Source: Planctomycetaceae bacterium UBA6172 (GTDB lineage Bacteria > Planctomycetota > Planctomycetia > Pirellulales > Pirellulaceae). From it: a DNA stretch of 64,000 nucleotides. The DNA is taken from NCBI GenBank assembly GCA_002422955.1, contig DITY01000230.1, positions 1-64,000 of the forward strand. The letters are read 5' to 3'. This document shows, one piece after another, positions 17,957 to 28,103 of this stretch (its first letter is position 1; each line of letters starts with the position of its first letter). Both the position numbers and the translations under genes were made by a program. The notes beneath the pieces are model-generated. The model was given only the letters and a program-made list of their open reading frames with translations, searched no databases and was not told where the DNA came from.

Positions 17957-20900
17957 ATGAATTTATTCTGGTCGATCGAATCGCAACGCTTGCGAAGCGG
18001 CGCTGTCCTTGTGCTGTTGCTCGTCGGAAGCCGAGCGACGTTCGCGGCGTCTCCAGAGGCACCGCCGACTTTTGAGCAACACATTTGGCCGATCTTGAGG
18101 GCCCACTGTTTCGATTGTCACGGAGCTACGGAGTCTCTCGAAGGTGCATTGGATCTCCGCCAGGTGCGGCTGATGTCCAAGGGGGGCGAAAATGGTCCGG
18201 CGATCGCGATCGGGGATCCCGACCAGAGCCTGTTGGTCCAGCGGATTACCGATGGTGAAATGCCGCCCGGAGAGGTCAAGGTTACGCCACAGGAATTGGA
18301 GACCATTCGGCAATGGCTTTCCGAGGGTGCCGCGACCAAGCGACCCGAGCCTGAAACGATCGGTCCGGGTTTAGGGATCACGCCCGAAGAGCGAGACTTC
18401 TGGGCGTTTCAACCGATTCGCCGGCCGCCGACGCCGGTCGGCGCTGCGCCCGCGAAAGGCCCGCTCACGCGGACGCCGATCGACGCGCTGCTGAGTCAAG
18501 CGGCGGACCCTGCCGGTCCGCCCCTGATGGAAGCCGGCCGACGGACTCTCGTGATGCGTGCCCATTTTACTCTGACAGGGCTTCCACCCACGTTCGACCA
18601 AGTGCAGGCGTGGGTCAACGATCCGGGGACTGATTGGTTTGACCGTTTGGTCGATCAGTTGCTTCAGTCGTCTCAGTATGGCGAGCACTGGGGACGGCAT
18701 TGGCTGGATGTCGCGGGCTATGCCGATTCCGAGGGCTACACGGTCAGTGACGCCGAGCGTCCCTGGGCTTGGAGGTATCGCGACTGGGTCATCCGGTCGT
18801 TGAATGAGGACCGCGCGTTCGATCGATTCATCACGGAGCAGCTTGCGGGAGATGAATTGGCGGGTCCCAAATCGGGCGATTGGACCACGGATCAGATAGA
18901 ACTATTGACGGCCACGGGGTTCCTCAGGATGGCAGCCGACGGGACGGGCAGCGGAACGGACACCCCCGAGGCTCGCAATCAGACGATCGCTGATACGCTC
19001 AAGATTGTCGGTTCATCGCTGTTAGGGGTCAGTGTTCAATGCGCGCAGTGCCACGATCATCGTTATGACCCCGTTCTGCACACCGATTACTTCGCGCTCC
19101 GTGCCGTGTTCGAACCGGCGCTCGATTGGCAGGCTTGGAAGTCGCCCGCCGCGCGGCTCGTCTCGCTGCAAACCGAAGCTGACCGCGCCCTCTCGGCGGA
19201 GATCGAAGCCGAAGCCCAGAAAGTAGCCCAAGAGCGGGCCGCTAAGCAGGCAGAGTACATGAAGCAGGCGCTCGATAAGGAACTGGAAAAGTTCGAAGAG
19301 CCGCTACGAACCTCGCTGCGAATGGCCTACGAGGCACCCGCGGATCAACGCACCGACGAGCAAAAGAAGCTGTTGGACGCGAACCCCAGCGTCAATATTT
19401 CGCCGGGAGTTTTATATCAGTACTTGCCAGCCGCTGCTGAGGAACTGAAGGGGTTTGACACGCGAATCGCAGAGATCCGCGCCCGCAAACCGGCCGAGCA
19501 GTTCGTCCGTGCGTTGGTCGAACCGCCTGGACACGCTCCGCAAACCAGATTGTTTCATCGCGGCGATCACCAGCAGCCCAAGCAGGTTGTGGTGCCCGCG
19601 GCCTTGACGGTGGCTGTGCCCGAGGGAACTCGCATCGAGTTTCCGCTCGACGATGAAAGTTTGCCGACGACCGGCCGAAGACTAGCGTTCGCTCGCTGGC
19701 TGACTTCTCCTGACAATCCGCTCACGGCGCGGGTGATCGTCAATCGCGTTTGGATGCATCACTTCGGGACTGGTCTGGTTGCTACCCCCGCCGACTTTGG
19801 GAAACTTGGCGCGAGACCGTCTCACCCCGAGTTGCTCGATTGGCTGGCGGATGAGTTCATGAGGGAAGGCTGGAGTCTTAAAAAACTACATCGCTTGATC
19901 CTATCTTCGGCGGTTTGGCGTCAGGTTCGGGGAACGCATCCGATGGACGCCCACCGAATACCGACATCGCTCCAACGGTTGGAGGCCGAATCGATTCGCG
20001 ATCGGATGTTGGCCGTCACGGGTACGCTCGATCACCGGTTGTTCGGTCCGCCCGTGGCGATCAAAGAAGATGACACAGGTCAAGTCATCGTCGACGGCAG
20101 TCAGACGCGGCGGAGCCTCTACGTGCAAGTCCGCCGGAGTCGCCCGGTGGCGATGTTGCAGGCCTTCGACGCCCCCGTAATGGAAACCAATTGCGAGATG
20201 CGTCCTAACTCGACCGTGGCTACGCAATCCTTGATGTTGCTCAATGGAGAGTTCATTCTGGACCAGGCGGCGCGACTGGCCGACCGGGCGACCGCCGAAG
20301 CGAAGCCGCTGGCCTCGCCGTGGAATGACGTTTCGATCGAATGGTCGGCGGTGCAACCGTCTTGGCACTACGGGTTTGGATCGTTTGACGATCAAGCCGG
20401 CCGCACCGCTACGTTCGTCCCGCTGGAGCATTGGACAGGAACCCAGTGGCAAGCGGGCCCCGAGTTGCCCGATCCGCGGTACGGTTGGGCGTTGCTGCAT
20501 GCGGCGGGTGGGCATCCCGACATCGCCGAACGGGCGGTGATTCGGCGTTGGACCGCGCCTCGCGCTGGGTCCGTTGCGATCGCCGGCAACCTGTCACACG
20601 GGGCCGACAACGGAGACGGGGTTCGCGGACGGATTGTATCCGATCGTGCCGGCCTACTGGGCCAGTGGATCGTCCATGCTGGCACGGCGGCAACTCCCGT
20701 CGACTCGATCGAAGTCGCGGCTGGCGACACCATCGACTTCATCACCGATTGCCGGGATAACCAGACCTCGGACTCGTTCAGTTGGCCGGTCACGTTAACA
20801 CTCCGTGCGGCAGACGCTGCCGAGCAATCCTTCGCGAGCGGCGATCAGTTTCAAGGTCCGCAAGAAAGTGATGCGGTGCTGTTGCCGCGGATCGTCAGCG

Positions 20901-21094
20901 CATGGAGGTTAGCCTACAGTCGCGATCCCGAGATAAGCGAATTCCGGTTGGCAGCGCAGTTCGTGGCTGACCAATTGCAGACGCTTCGTTTGAACCCTTC
21001 GGCGATGCCGGCCGGCCGCACCGCTGCTCAGCAATCGCTGATCAACCTTTGTCAGGTGTTGCTCAGCTCAAATGAATTTCTTTATGTTGAGTGA
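17957..21094 (+). CDS. Planctomycete cytochrome protein (PSCyt1-DUF1549-DUF1553)
   Basis: The protein has 1045 residues. A signal peptide (LVLLLVGSRATFAA) is followed by a PSCyt1 cytochrome-c-like domain with heme motif CFDCH near residue 53. A DUF1549 domain follows (HWGRHWLDVAGYADSEGY) with a second CxxCH (CAQCHDHRYDP), then a charged helical linker (380-500) and DUF1553 (FARWLTSPDNPLTARVIVNR, HRLILSSAVWRQ). DUF1553 is interrupted by a beta-rich insert of about 165 residues before its last part (LLSSNEFLYVE). Such proteins are exported, very numerous in planctomycetes and always paired with a DUF1501 protein, as here. Their biochemical role is not settled. Confidence 0.92.
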   Translation: MNLFWSIESQRLRSGAVLVLLLVGSRATFAASPEAPPTFEQHIWPILRAHCFDCHGATESLEGALDLRQVRLMSKGGENGPAIAIGDPDQSLLVQRITDGEMPPGEVKVTPQELETIRQWLSEGAATKRPEPETIGPGLGITPEERDFWAFQPIRRPPTPVGAAPAKGPLTRTPIDALLSQAADPAGPPLMEAGRRTLVMRAHFTLTGLPPTFDQVQAWVNDPGTDWFDRLVDQLLQSSQYGEHWGRHWLDVAGYADSEGYTVSDAERPWAWRYRDWVIRSLNEDRAFDRFITEQLAGDELAGPKSGDWTTDQIELLTATGFLRMAADGTGSGTDTPEARNQTIADTLKIVGSSLLGVSVQCAQCHDHRYDPVLHTDYFALRAVFEPALDWQAWKSPAARLVSLQTEADRALSAEIEAEAQKVAQERAAKQAEYMKQALDKELEKFEEPLRTSLRMAYEAPADQRTDEQKKLLDANPSVNISPGVLYQYLPAAAEELKGFDTRIAEIRARKPAEQFVRALVEPPGHAPQTRLFHRGDHQQPKQVVVPAALTVAVPEGTRIEFPLDDESLPTTGRRLAFARWLTSPDNPLTARVIVNRVWMHHFGTGLVATPADFGKLGARPSHPELLDWLADEFMREGWSLKKLHRLILSSAVWRQVRGTHPMDAHRIPTSLQRLEAESIRDRMLAVTGTLDHRLFGPPVAIKEDDTGQVIVDGSQTRRSLYVQVRRSRPVAMLQAFDAPVMETNCEMRPNSTVATQSLMLLNGEFILDQAARLADRATAEAKPLASPWNDVSIEWSAVQPSWHYGFGSFDDQAGRTATFVPLEHWTGTQWQAGPELPDPRYGWALLHAAGGHPDIAERAVIRRWTAPRAGSVAIAGNLSHGADNGDGVRGRIVSDRAGLLGQWIVHAGTAATPVDSIEVAAGDTIDFITDCRDNQTSDSFSWPVTLTLRAADAAEQSFASGDQFQGPQESDAVLLPRIVSAWRLAYSRDPEISEFRLAAQFVADQLQTLRLNPSAMPAGRTAAQQSLINLCQVLLSSNEFLYVE

Positions 21095-21162
21095 TCCGCC
21101 CCGTACGCCTCCCGCCTCGACTCGCCCTGCCCTCCCCCACCCCGCTCCCGAGTTCCTCCACG

Positions 21163-22650
21163 ATGATCGATCCGCAAACCGTCGCCAGCGACCGCAATCA
21201 TCGTCGAGCCTTTCTGCGTGATGGTTCGCTCGGAATCGGTACCCTAGCTCTCGCTTGGCTGTTGCAGCAGGAGCAGGCCGCGGCGGTTCCCAAGGGGGTT
21301 TCAAAAACGCCGCTGAAGTTCGATCTGTTGCCCAAGCAGCCGCATTTCGCGCCGAAAGCCAAAGCGATGATTTCGCTATTCCAGCACGGTGGCCCCTCGC
21401 ACATGGATCTCACGGACCCGAAGCCGGAGTTAACCCGACTGGACGGCACGGATTATCCGGGTGACATCGCCTACAGCTTCGTCAACGAAGCTAGCAAGAA
21501 ATTGATGGGCACGCGTTGGAAGTTCGAAAAGCATGGCCAGTGTGGCATGGAGCTGTCCGAACTGCTGCCTGAGACGGCGGGTATCGCGGATGACATCTGC
21601 CTCATTCGTAGCATGCATACCGGCGCTAACGGGCATGAGGTCTCAATCCGGTACTTCCATGGCGGCATTCCTGGGGTGCTCGGGCGGCCTCATCTGGCAT
21701 CCTGGCTACTGTATGGCTTGGGGTCCGAGACCCAGGATCTGCCCGCCTATATGGTGTTGACGGATCCAGGTGGCCATCCGGTGGATGGCGTTAACAATTG
21801 GTCCAGTGGCTTCATGCCGCCACTTTATCAGGGCACCGTCATTCGGCCGCAGGAACCTCGTATCCTCAATCTCGACCCCCCAGCCCATTTGCGGGGTGAA
21901 CCTCAGCGTCAGAATCTGGATCTGCTGCAGGCGCTCAATCTCGGGCATGCCGAACGATTTCCCGGGCATACGGATCTGGAGGCGCGGATCGCCAGCTACG
22001 AGTTGGCCGCACGAATGCAGACCGCGGCCCGCGAGGCGCTCGACATCTCTCAGGAGACCAAGGCGACGCACGACATGTATGGTTTGGACAATGAAATAAC
22101 GCGGGAGTACGGTACACGCTGCTTAATCGCGCGGCGGTTGGTCGAACGGGGTGTCCGTTTCGTGCAACTCTTCCTCGCCGGTCAACCGTGGGACAACCAC
22201 AGCAGTCTGGGCACCGCGTTGCCGGCGATCTGCAAGCGGACCGACAAGCCTGCCGCCGCGTTGGTTAAGGATTTAAAGCAGCGTGGAATGTTGGACGAGG
22301 TGATCGTTCACTGGGGGGGCGAGATCGGGCGTCTGCCGGTGACTCAGAATCAAGGTGGTCCTGAAAAGCATGGTCGCGATCACAACGGTCAGGGTTTTAG
22401 CATTTGGCTAGCTGGCGGTGGCATTCGCGGTGGGATGGTGCATGGCGCAACCGACGAATTTGGTCATAAGGCGATCGAGAACGTTGTCACGCCAAACGAT
22501 TTCCAGGCCACGCTGTTGCGTCAGTTCGGGCTCGATTGGAACCAACTTTCCTTTCCCCATAACGGTCAAACCCAGATTTTGACCGCTGGCCGACCGGCTA
22601 GGGTCACGAGCGAAATTCTGCACAGCCCGCCGCAGGTCGCGGCGGATTAG
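21163..22650 (+). CDS. DUF1501 protein, Tat-exported
   Basis: The product has 495 residues from ATG 21163; a GTG at 21091 overlapping the upstream stop would add a Pro-rich leader without similarity. The N-terminus has a twin-arginine-like signal (NHRRAFLRDGSLGIGTLALAW). Family motifs are MISLFQHGGPSHMDLTDPKP, QLFLAGQPWDNHSSL, WGGEIGRLP and HGRDHNGQGFSIWLAGGG, a fold related to sulfatases/alkaline phosphatases. It is the usual partner of the DUF1549/DUF1553 cytochrome just upstream and is likely co-transcribed with it. GEIGRLP differs slightly from the common GEFGRTP of this family. Confidence 0.9.
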   Translation: MIDPQTVASDRNHRRAFLRDGSLGIGTLALAWLLQQEQAAAVPKGVSKTPLKFDLLPKQPHFAPKAKAMISLFQHGGPSHMDLTDPKPELTRLDGTDYPGDIAYSFVNEASKKLMGTRWKFEKHGQCGMELSELLPETAGIADDICLIRSMHTGANGHEVSIRYFHGGIPGVLGRPHLASWLLYGLGSETQDLPAYMVLTDPGGHPVDGVNNWSSGFMPPLYQGTVIRPQEPRILNLDPPAHLRGEPQRQNLDLLQALNLGHAERFPGHTDLEARIASYELAARMQTAAREALDISQETKATHDMYGLDNEITREYGTRCLIARRLVERGVRFVQLFLAGQPWDNHSSLGTALPAICKRTDKPAAALVKDLKQRGMLDEVIVHWGGEIGRLPVTQNQGGPEKHGRDHNGQGFSIWLAGGGIRGGMVHGATDEFGHKAIENVVTPNDFQATLLRQFGLDWNQLSFPHNGQTQILTAGRPARVTSEILHSPPQVAAD

Positions 22651-22840
22651 GGGGCGGGACGTTTTTAGCGGCTGGCGATCTGTTCTCGCCAATCTTTGGC
22701 CGTTTTGTGGCGGTGTCATTTGCCCAGGCGAAAATCTCGACCTACATACAACTAGGTCGTTTGCCTCGACCGACCGCTGGCTTGTGTCTGGCTAGTGCCT
22801 TGGGTCAGCGACACGCCATCACACCCACAAACCGGTTCCC

Positions 22841-24298
22841 ATGACGCCGACCGCTTCCATTCTCCTGGTTGATGATGACCTTTGCCTCGCCGAGTCGCTC
22901 GCCCAGTGGTTGATGACTCGGGGATATGCCGTCGAGGTCGCTGGGTCGCTGGCGGACGCTAAGTCCATGCTGAATCGGGTCTCATTTGAGTTGTTGCTAA
23001 CCGACCTGAGGCTCGGAGATGCCGATGGCCTCGAACTCGTTCGTCAGGTCCGACGTTGCCACCCCCAGACCGCAAGCCTGGTGATGACGGGATACGCAAC
23101 GACCGAGATCACCGTCGGCGCGGTTCGAGCTGGCGCATTCGATGTGTTGTCCAAGCCCGTTCCCGATCAAGCTCTGCTGTCGGCGATCCGCCGTGCGACC
23201 GGGCATCCCACGCTGCTCGATCAGAACGAGCGGTTGCGGCAGCAACTGGAGGCTCGCATGGGAAAGGAGAACATCATCAGCCAGGACGGGCGGATGCTGG
23301 AAATTTTCCGGATCGTCGACAGCGTTGCCGACGCGCGGGTGTCTGTCCTAATCACAGGGGAAAATGGTACCGGAAAATCGATGATCGCCCGGGCAATCCA
23401 CAATCGAAGTCGTCGGAAAAACGGCCCGTTCATCGAGGTCGCGTGCGGTGCGCTTCCCGATAACCTTCTAGAAAGTGAACTGTTCGGTCATATCGCTGGG
23501 GCTTATACCGGCGCGGTTGCGGATCGCCAGGGCAAGTTTGAATTGGCACATGGCGGTACCCTCTTCCTCGACGAGATCGGTACGGCGACTCCCGCGTTGC
23601 AGGTCAAGTTGCTCCGGGTATTGCAGGAGTTTCAGTTCGAACCGCTGGGAGGCAACCAAACCCGGACAGTCGATACCCGGGTGATCCTGGCGACCAACGA
23701 GGATTTAGCAACGGCTGTCGCATCCGGACGGTTTCGGCAGGACCTTTATTACCGAGTCAATGTGGTTGAAATTTCCTTGCCAGCGCTCCGCGACCGGCCC
23801 GGTGACATCCCCCTGTTGGTCGACCACGTTCTCGAAAAAATCGGCCGAGCGGGCGGAAGAAGGACGGAAGGATTCGACGCCGCCGCGATGGCGATCATGC
23901 AGCGTTACTCCTGGCCCGGAAATATTCGCCAACTGGAGAACGTCGTGGAGCGGGCCGTGCTTTTGGGGCGGAATCTTTACTTATCCGTCGATGATTTGTC
24001 GCCCGAGTTGGTTGCAGAAGTCCTCGCTGAGCCGACCCCGGCCTGGCCGGTGGGGCAGTTGGATGCCGATGGTGGTGATGCCGCCGACGGGGGAGCCGGT
24101 TCGGCGGGAGGGAATCGTCTACGGGGGGCTTTGGCGGAGCCGGAGCGGCAAATCATTTTGCGGACGTTGCGCGACCAGCACTGGAACCGATCCGCCACCG
24201 CGCAGCAGTTGGGGATCAACCGCACCACCCTTTACAAGAAAATGAAACGGCTTGGGCTGGATGACCCCAGCGTTCGTTACAGTCGCTGCGATCGTTAA
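22841..24298 (+). CDS. NtrC-family sigma-54-dependent response regulator
   Basis: The protein has 485 residues and three parts. The receiver domain (1-120) has the acidic pocket LLVDDD, phospho-acceptor Asp in [12 protein letters not shown] and SKPV. The AAA+ domain (about 145-380) has Walker A GENGTGKS, the sigma-54 contact loop as GAYTGA (usually GAFTGA), Walker [11 protein letters not shown] and an Arg finger region [11 protein letters not shown]. The Fis-type DNA-binding helix-turn-helix reads [20 protein letters not shown]. It should activate sigma-54 promoters after phosphorylation by a histidine kinase that is not adjacent. The Mla operon begins about 100 bases downstream, but regulation of it is only a guess. 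Confidence 0.93.
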   Translation: MTPTASILLVDDDLCLAESLAQWLMTRGYAVEVAGSLADAKSMLNRVSFELLLTDLRLGDADGLELVRQVRRCHPQTASLVMTGYATTEITVGAVRAGAFDVLSKPVPDQALLSAIRRATGHPTLLDQNERLRQQLEARMGKENIISQDGRMLEIFRIVDSVADARVSVLITGENGTGKSMIARAIHNRSRRKNGPFIEVACGALPDNLLESELFGHIAGAYTGAVADRQGKFELAHGGTLFLDEIGTATPALQVKLLRVLQEFQFEPLGGNQTRTVDTRVILATNEDLATAVASGRFRQDLYYRVNVVEISLPALRDRPGDIPLLVDHVLEKIGRAGGRRTEGFDAAAMAIMQRYSWPGNIRQLENVVERAVLLGRNLYLSVDDLSPELVAEVLAEPTPAWPVGQLDADGGDAADGGAGSAGGNRLRGALAEPERQIILRTLRDQHWNRSATAQQLGINRTTLYKKMKRLGLDDPSVRYSRCDR

Positions 24299-24399
24299 GG
24301 TTGGCTCAAGCGGGGCGCTCGGTCTAACCGATAAAGACCGACGGGGGCTGCTGTCGAGTTAGCCCGGATGTGAACCTGTCAGCCCGCGCAAGACAACCC

Positions 24400-25266
24400 A
24401 TGGCCGGAGTAACCTTTCGGGACGAGTTGCCCGCAGCCTCCGATCGGACGGGGCGATTGTCCCATTGGGTAACCGATTGGGGGGGCGTCGTTATCGACGC
24501 CGTTTCGACGGTTGGTGACATCACGATCTTCGTTTATCGAATGTTCATTTGGATGTTCACCCGGCCGCCCGCTCGGGGGACCATGCTCCGTAATTGCTAT
24601 CAGGTCGGCGTCTTGAGTCTGCCGGTCGTGGCCCTGACCGGGACCTTCATCGGCATGGTGTTGGCGGTGCAGAGTTATCGCCAATTCCAAATGATCGGCC
24701 TCGAGAATCGCCTCGGGGCGGTGATCAATTCGTCGCTCGTGCGTGAACTTGGGCCGGTGCTGGCGGCCACCATGCTGGCCGGTCGGGTGGGTGGCGCGAT
24801 CGCGGCCGTGCTAGGTACCATGCGGGTTACCGAGCAGATTGAAGCGCTCACGACCATGGGGGCGGACCCCATCCACTATCTGGTGGTTCCGCGATTTTTG
24901 GCTTGTGTCTTGCTGATCCCCGCGCTCACCGTCATGGCCGACTTCATGGGGATCGTGGGTGGCTACTTTTACAGCGTGGTGGTCCTGGGGATCGACCACG
25001 CCGCGTACCTACAAAACAGCGCTGATCACGTCACCGGGTTTGATCTGTTTAGCGGTTTGATCAAGAGTTTTTTCTTCGGGGGGATCATTGCCGTCGTCAG
25101 TTGCTACCGCGGCTTTCACTGTGAACCGGGGGCGGAAGGGGTTGGCCAAGCGGCGACGGCCGCGTTCGTGATGTCATTCGTGCTCATTTTGGGGGTCGAC
25201 CTGATCCTAAATATCCTTCTGGACGCGTTCTATTACAACATCTGGTCCCCGGAGCAAGCTCCATGA
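24400..25266 (+). CDS. mlaE: MlaE family ABC transporter permease
   Basis: This is a 288-residue integral membrane protein from ATG 24400 (GTG 24370 is a possible earlier start). It carries the MlaE signature: GTFIGMVLAVQSYRQF, LVRELGPVLAATMLAGRVGG, AIAAVLGTMRVTEQIEAL and MGADPIHYLVVPR. Five to six helices are expected. It forms the permease of a phospholipid transport system between inner and outer membrane, with the ATPase and MCE protein encoded next. It overlaps the ATPase gene by four bases. The segment DLFSGLIKSFFFGGIIAV is the typical cytoplasmic loop and helix. Confidence 0.92.
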   Translation: MAGVTFRDELPAASDRTGRLSHWVTDWGGVVIDAVSTVGDITIFVYRMFIWMFTRPPARGTMLRNCYQVGVLSLPVVALTGTFIGMVLAVQSYRQFQMIGLENRLGAVINSSLVRELGPVLAATMLAGRVGGAIAAVLGTMRVTEQIEALTTMGADPIHYLVVPRFLACVLLIPALTVMADFMGIVGGYFYSVVVLGIDHAAYLQNSADHVTGFDLFSGLIKSFFFGGIIAVVSCYRGFHCEPGAEGVGQAATAAFVMSFVLILGVDLILNILLDAFYYNIWSPEQAP

Positions 25267-26192
25267 TGGGGGAATTGACCGACACCTACGCGAGCACGGT
25301 TGGAGACGCCGATCCGTTTGCCGACCCGATTATCCGCTTGCGCGATATCAGTGTTCAGTTCCGGCATCAGGCCGTTTTGCAGCAAATCGATCTCGATATT
25401 CATCGCGGCGAGACCTTGGCGATCATCGGGGAAAGCGGTTGCGGCAAGACGGTTTTGATGAAGACCATGGTTGGCCTGATTCGGCCTGAACAGGGCTCGG
25501 TGCTGTTCGATGGCCAAGATCTGTCCAAGCTGAGCCAAACGGAGTTAACCCGCATTCGCCGTCGGATTGGGTTCGTTTTTCAGAATGCCGCTTTATTCGA
25601 CAGCATGACCATCTTTGATAACGTGGCTTTTCCGATTTGGCAGCACGAATCGGCCGACGACCGTGAAATTCGTGAGCGGGTGATGGAACGACTCGCCGAG
25701 GTTGGCCTGCCCTCGGAGGTGGCCACCAAGTACCCCGCAGAGTTAAGCGGCGGCATGAGGAAGCGGGTTGGCTTGGCGCGGGCTTTGGTCCTGCAGCCCG
25801 AGTTGATCGTCTATGACGAGCCGACGACCGGGTTGGATCCGATCATGAGCGACGTGATCAACGAGTTGATTTTGGCAACGCGACGGAATCACCCGGTGAC
25901 CAGCGTGGTGGTTACCCATGACATGCGGACGGCACGCAAGGTTGCTAACCGGGTGGTCATGCTGTTCCCGCGCCGGCGACTCCAGCCGGGACAATCGCAA
26001 GTCTTGTACGATGGGCCACCCAGCGATTTGGACCATGCGAGTGATCGGCGAGTCCGGCAGTTCGTGCGTGGCGAGGCGGGCGAACGGATCGACGAGATGA
26101 CCCGTGATTTCGCCGCCCGTGCCGCCGTCTCGAGTCCGGCCAATCCCCGCGGGGGAACGGGTGCAATGGAAGGAGAAAGTAACGATGGATGA
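25263..26192 (+). CDS. mlaF: MlaF-type ABC transporter ATPase
   Basis: A 309-residue ATPase with Walker A GESGCGKT, Q-loop FVFQNAALFDSMT, signature LSGGMRKRVGLARAL, Walker B LIVYDEPTTGLDP and the switch His in VVTHDM. The DSMTIFDNVAFP segment is typical of the MlaF/TtgA branch. It powers lipid transport together with the MlaE permease. A C-terminal extension of about 40 residues, Arg- and Ala-rich, follows the core. The start ATG 25263 overlaps the permease stop, and the end overlaps the MCE gene by eight bases, so the three genes are coupled. Confidence 0.94.
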   Translation: MMGELTDTYASTVGDADPFADPIIRLRDISVQFRHQAVLQQIDLDIHRGETLAIIGESGCGKTVLMKTMVGLIRPEQGSVLFDGQDLSKLSQTELTRIRRRIGFVFQNAALFDSMTIFDNVAFPIWQHESADDREIRERVMERLAEVGLPSEVATKYPAELSGGMRKRVGLARALVLQPELIVYDEPTTGLDPIMSDVINELILATRRNHPVTSVVVTHDMRTARKVANRVVMLFPRRRLQPGQSQVLYDGPPSDLDHASDRRVRQFVRGEAGERIDEMTRDFAARAAVSSPANPRGGTGAMEGESNDG

Positions 26193-27438
26193 TGCGAAAC
26201 TTAGGTTTGGTGTCGGGGTCCTGGTGCTGTCGGCTATCGGTGTCGGCGTGATCTTGACCTTCCTATTCGGCGCCTTTCCGACCGCGCTGTCGCGAACCTA
26301 TACCCTGACGGTTGACGTCGAATCGGCCGCCGGCATCAGCGTGAACTCGCCGGTTCTTCGCGACGGAGTTCGGATCGGCCGTGTCGCCCAGATTCAGTTG
26401 CGGCCCGAGGGCGGAGTGCAGCTTGAACTCGCGATCGATAATGACCGCAAGTTGACGCGGGCCTATGTCCCGTCGATCGGTTCAGGCTCGTTGGTGACCG
26501 GTGACGCTAAGTTGGAGTTTCGTAAGGACTTATCGAGCGCCCTCGAGAATCTAGACGGCCAAGCACCCGTCGGCCAGTCAGCGGTGCCTCGGAACCGGTT
26601 ATGGGATCCGCCCGAGGAAGAGTTGTTGACATCGAACTATGGCGACGGGGACTTCATCCGCTCAGGGCAGAATACGTCGGACGCATTTTCCGCGATCGCA
26701 GGCTTGGAGAGCGAAATGAAGGCCACGCTGCAGACCATTCAGCGGGCCGGCACGGCGATGGAAAGCGCCGGGGCATCGGTCAACGAACTGGCCAACACCG
26801 TTCGCGGCTTGGTTTCGGAGAACGAGGACAACGTTGCTGATCTCGTCGAGGGCGCGGGCGAAGCGATTCGCGAGCTCAAGGCGGCGATGAGTGAAATTCG
26901 AGGGATCGTTGCCGACCCGGAAATTCGCGAGCAATTGGCCGAAACGCTGCAGTCTCTTCCCCGTGTACTGGATGAGGCTGAGGAAGCCTTGTCCAGCACC
27001 AAAATGACCATGAGACAGTTCGAACGGGTGGGAGCCGCGGCTGAGCAAGCGGTCGGCAATGCAGGCGAAACGTTTCAGTCACTCGATCGAACCATCGGCA
27101 ACATCGAACGCTTCACCGCGCCGTTGGGGGAACGCGGTGACGAACTGGTGAACCAGGTCATGAGCAGCTTCGCGAATCTCGACCGAGCGCTGCAGCAGGT
27201 CAATCAACTGGGTGAACTGGTTAATAATGACAATGGGAGCCTGCGGCGACTTTTGGAGGATGAAGAGCTTTACTTCCAAGTCAAACGGACGATCGGGAAC
27301 ATCGAGCAAGCTACCGTCCGGATTCGACCGATTATCGATGACGTTCGCGTCTTCACGGACAAGCTCGCTCGCGATCCGAGCCAACTGGGTGTCAAAGGTG
27401 CCCTTACTGCTCGACCGACCGGTTTGGGCATCAAGTGA
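26185..27438 (+). CDS. mlaD: MlaD-type MCE domain protein
   Basis: The product has 417 residues from ATG 26185, supported by AAGGAGAAAG five to six bases upstream, inside the end of the ATPase gene. One N-terminal helix (FGVGVLVLSAIGVGVILTFLFG) anchors it in the inner membrane. The MCE domain (about 38-115) contains SVNSPVLRDGVRIGRVAQIQ. The remaining 270 residues are mainly amphipathic helix and coiled coil, longer than in E. coli MlaD and more like MCE proteins that build needle-like channels. No MlaC or MlaB gene is next to it. It delivers lipids across the periplasm in concert with MlaE and MlaF. Confidence 0.9.
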   Translation: MDDAKLRFGVGVLVLSAIGVGVILTFLFGAFPTALSRTYTLTVDVESAAGISVNSPVLRDGVRIGRVAQIQLRPEGGVQLELAIDNDRKLTRAYVPSIGSGSLVTGDAKLEFRKDLSSALENLDGQAPVGQSAVPRNRLWDPPEEELLTSNYGDGDFIRSGQNTSDAFSAIAGLESEMKATLQTIQRAGTAMESAGASVNELANTVRGLVSENEDNVADLVEGAGEAIRELKAAMSEIRGIVADPEIREQLAETLQSLPRVLDEAEEALSSTKMTMRQFERVGAAAEQAVGNAGETFQSLDRTIGNIERFTAPLGERGDELVNQVMSSFANLDRALQQVNQLGELVNNDNGSLRRLLEDEELYFQVKRTIGNIEQATVRIRPIIDDVRVFTDKLARDPSQLGVKGALTARPTGLGIK

Positions 27439-27539
27439 TACGGCCGAGGGGAATGCCGTCCGTGACCATGCTCCGGGAACGCCCGTCACACGTGCAACTC
27501 GATGGCTGTCTTGCTAGCTCAAGCAATGCAGCCCAGTGG

Positions 27540-28007
27540 CTACCTGGGTGCGGTGACCACGCCGGCGCGAGACTGGGTCCGGAGTTGATCCGCGCGCATC
27601 AACACATTCTCGGCCGGTTCCAGCGTTTCAGGGACCAACTCGACATCGATGATCCGCTCATCTCGGATTTCCCAGGGCCAGAGCGTTTCGGTTACAAAAT
27701 CGAGTACCGGGTACTGGTACCAAGGAGGGTTGATCGTTCGCTTGACCGTTTCGGTGCGATAGCCGTCCTTCTGGATACGGATCTCGCGGGTCCCGTAATA
27801 CGTGAATGAACTGGCCGCCGGAGAGGTGCCGATCAATTGGTTATCCACCGAAATGACCGCTCCCGGCGGGCTGGTACGGACCGTGAGACGGCGTCGCACG
27901 CAACCGCTACATGCCAAGACCGCGGATGTTGCCAGCAACATGCCGGTTACCGCGCTGCGGCGGTTGGTATGCCAAGGTCGTGACCCGCGGTTGTCTCGAT
28001 CCATCAT
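27540..28007 (-). CDS. PEGA domain lipoprotein
   Basis: The protein has 155 residues from ATG 28007 (or 28004); the 22 codons upstream look non-coding. A signal peptide ends in a lipobox-like LACSGC, so the mature protein is likely lipid-anchored at Cys near residue 37. A single PEGA domain follows (LTVRTSPPGAVISVDNQ, then IRIQKDGYRTET), a small beta-sandwich found in envelope proteins. The C-terminal third (RADQLRTQSRAG) is polar. It converges with the Mla operon and diverges from apbE. Role unknown. Confidence 0.8.
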   Translation of the reverse strand: MMDRDNRGSRPWHTNRRSAVTGMLLATSAVLACSGCVRRRLTVRTSPPGAVISVDNQLIGTSPAASSFTYYGTREIRIQKDGYRTETVKRTINPPWYQYPVLDFVTETLWPWEIRDERIIDVELVPETLEPAENVLMRADQLRTQSRAGVVTAPR

Positions 28008-28103
28008 CCAGTTCCCAGTCGGTGTCTGGCACGGGAGCTGTCCGGTACCATCAGTCCTTGGGATGTAATCCAACTCCGCTTCTCTTTGCCAGACGAATTT
28101 CTG

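Noticed and set aside
22673..22691. Small inverted repeat TGGCGA/TCGCCA after the DUF1501 gene
   Set aside because: Six pairs and no adjacent U-tract; too weak to call a terminator.
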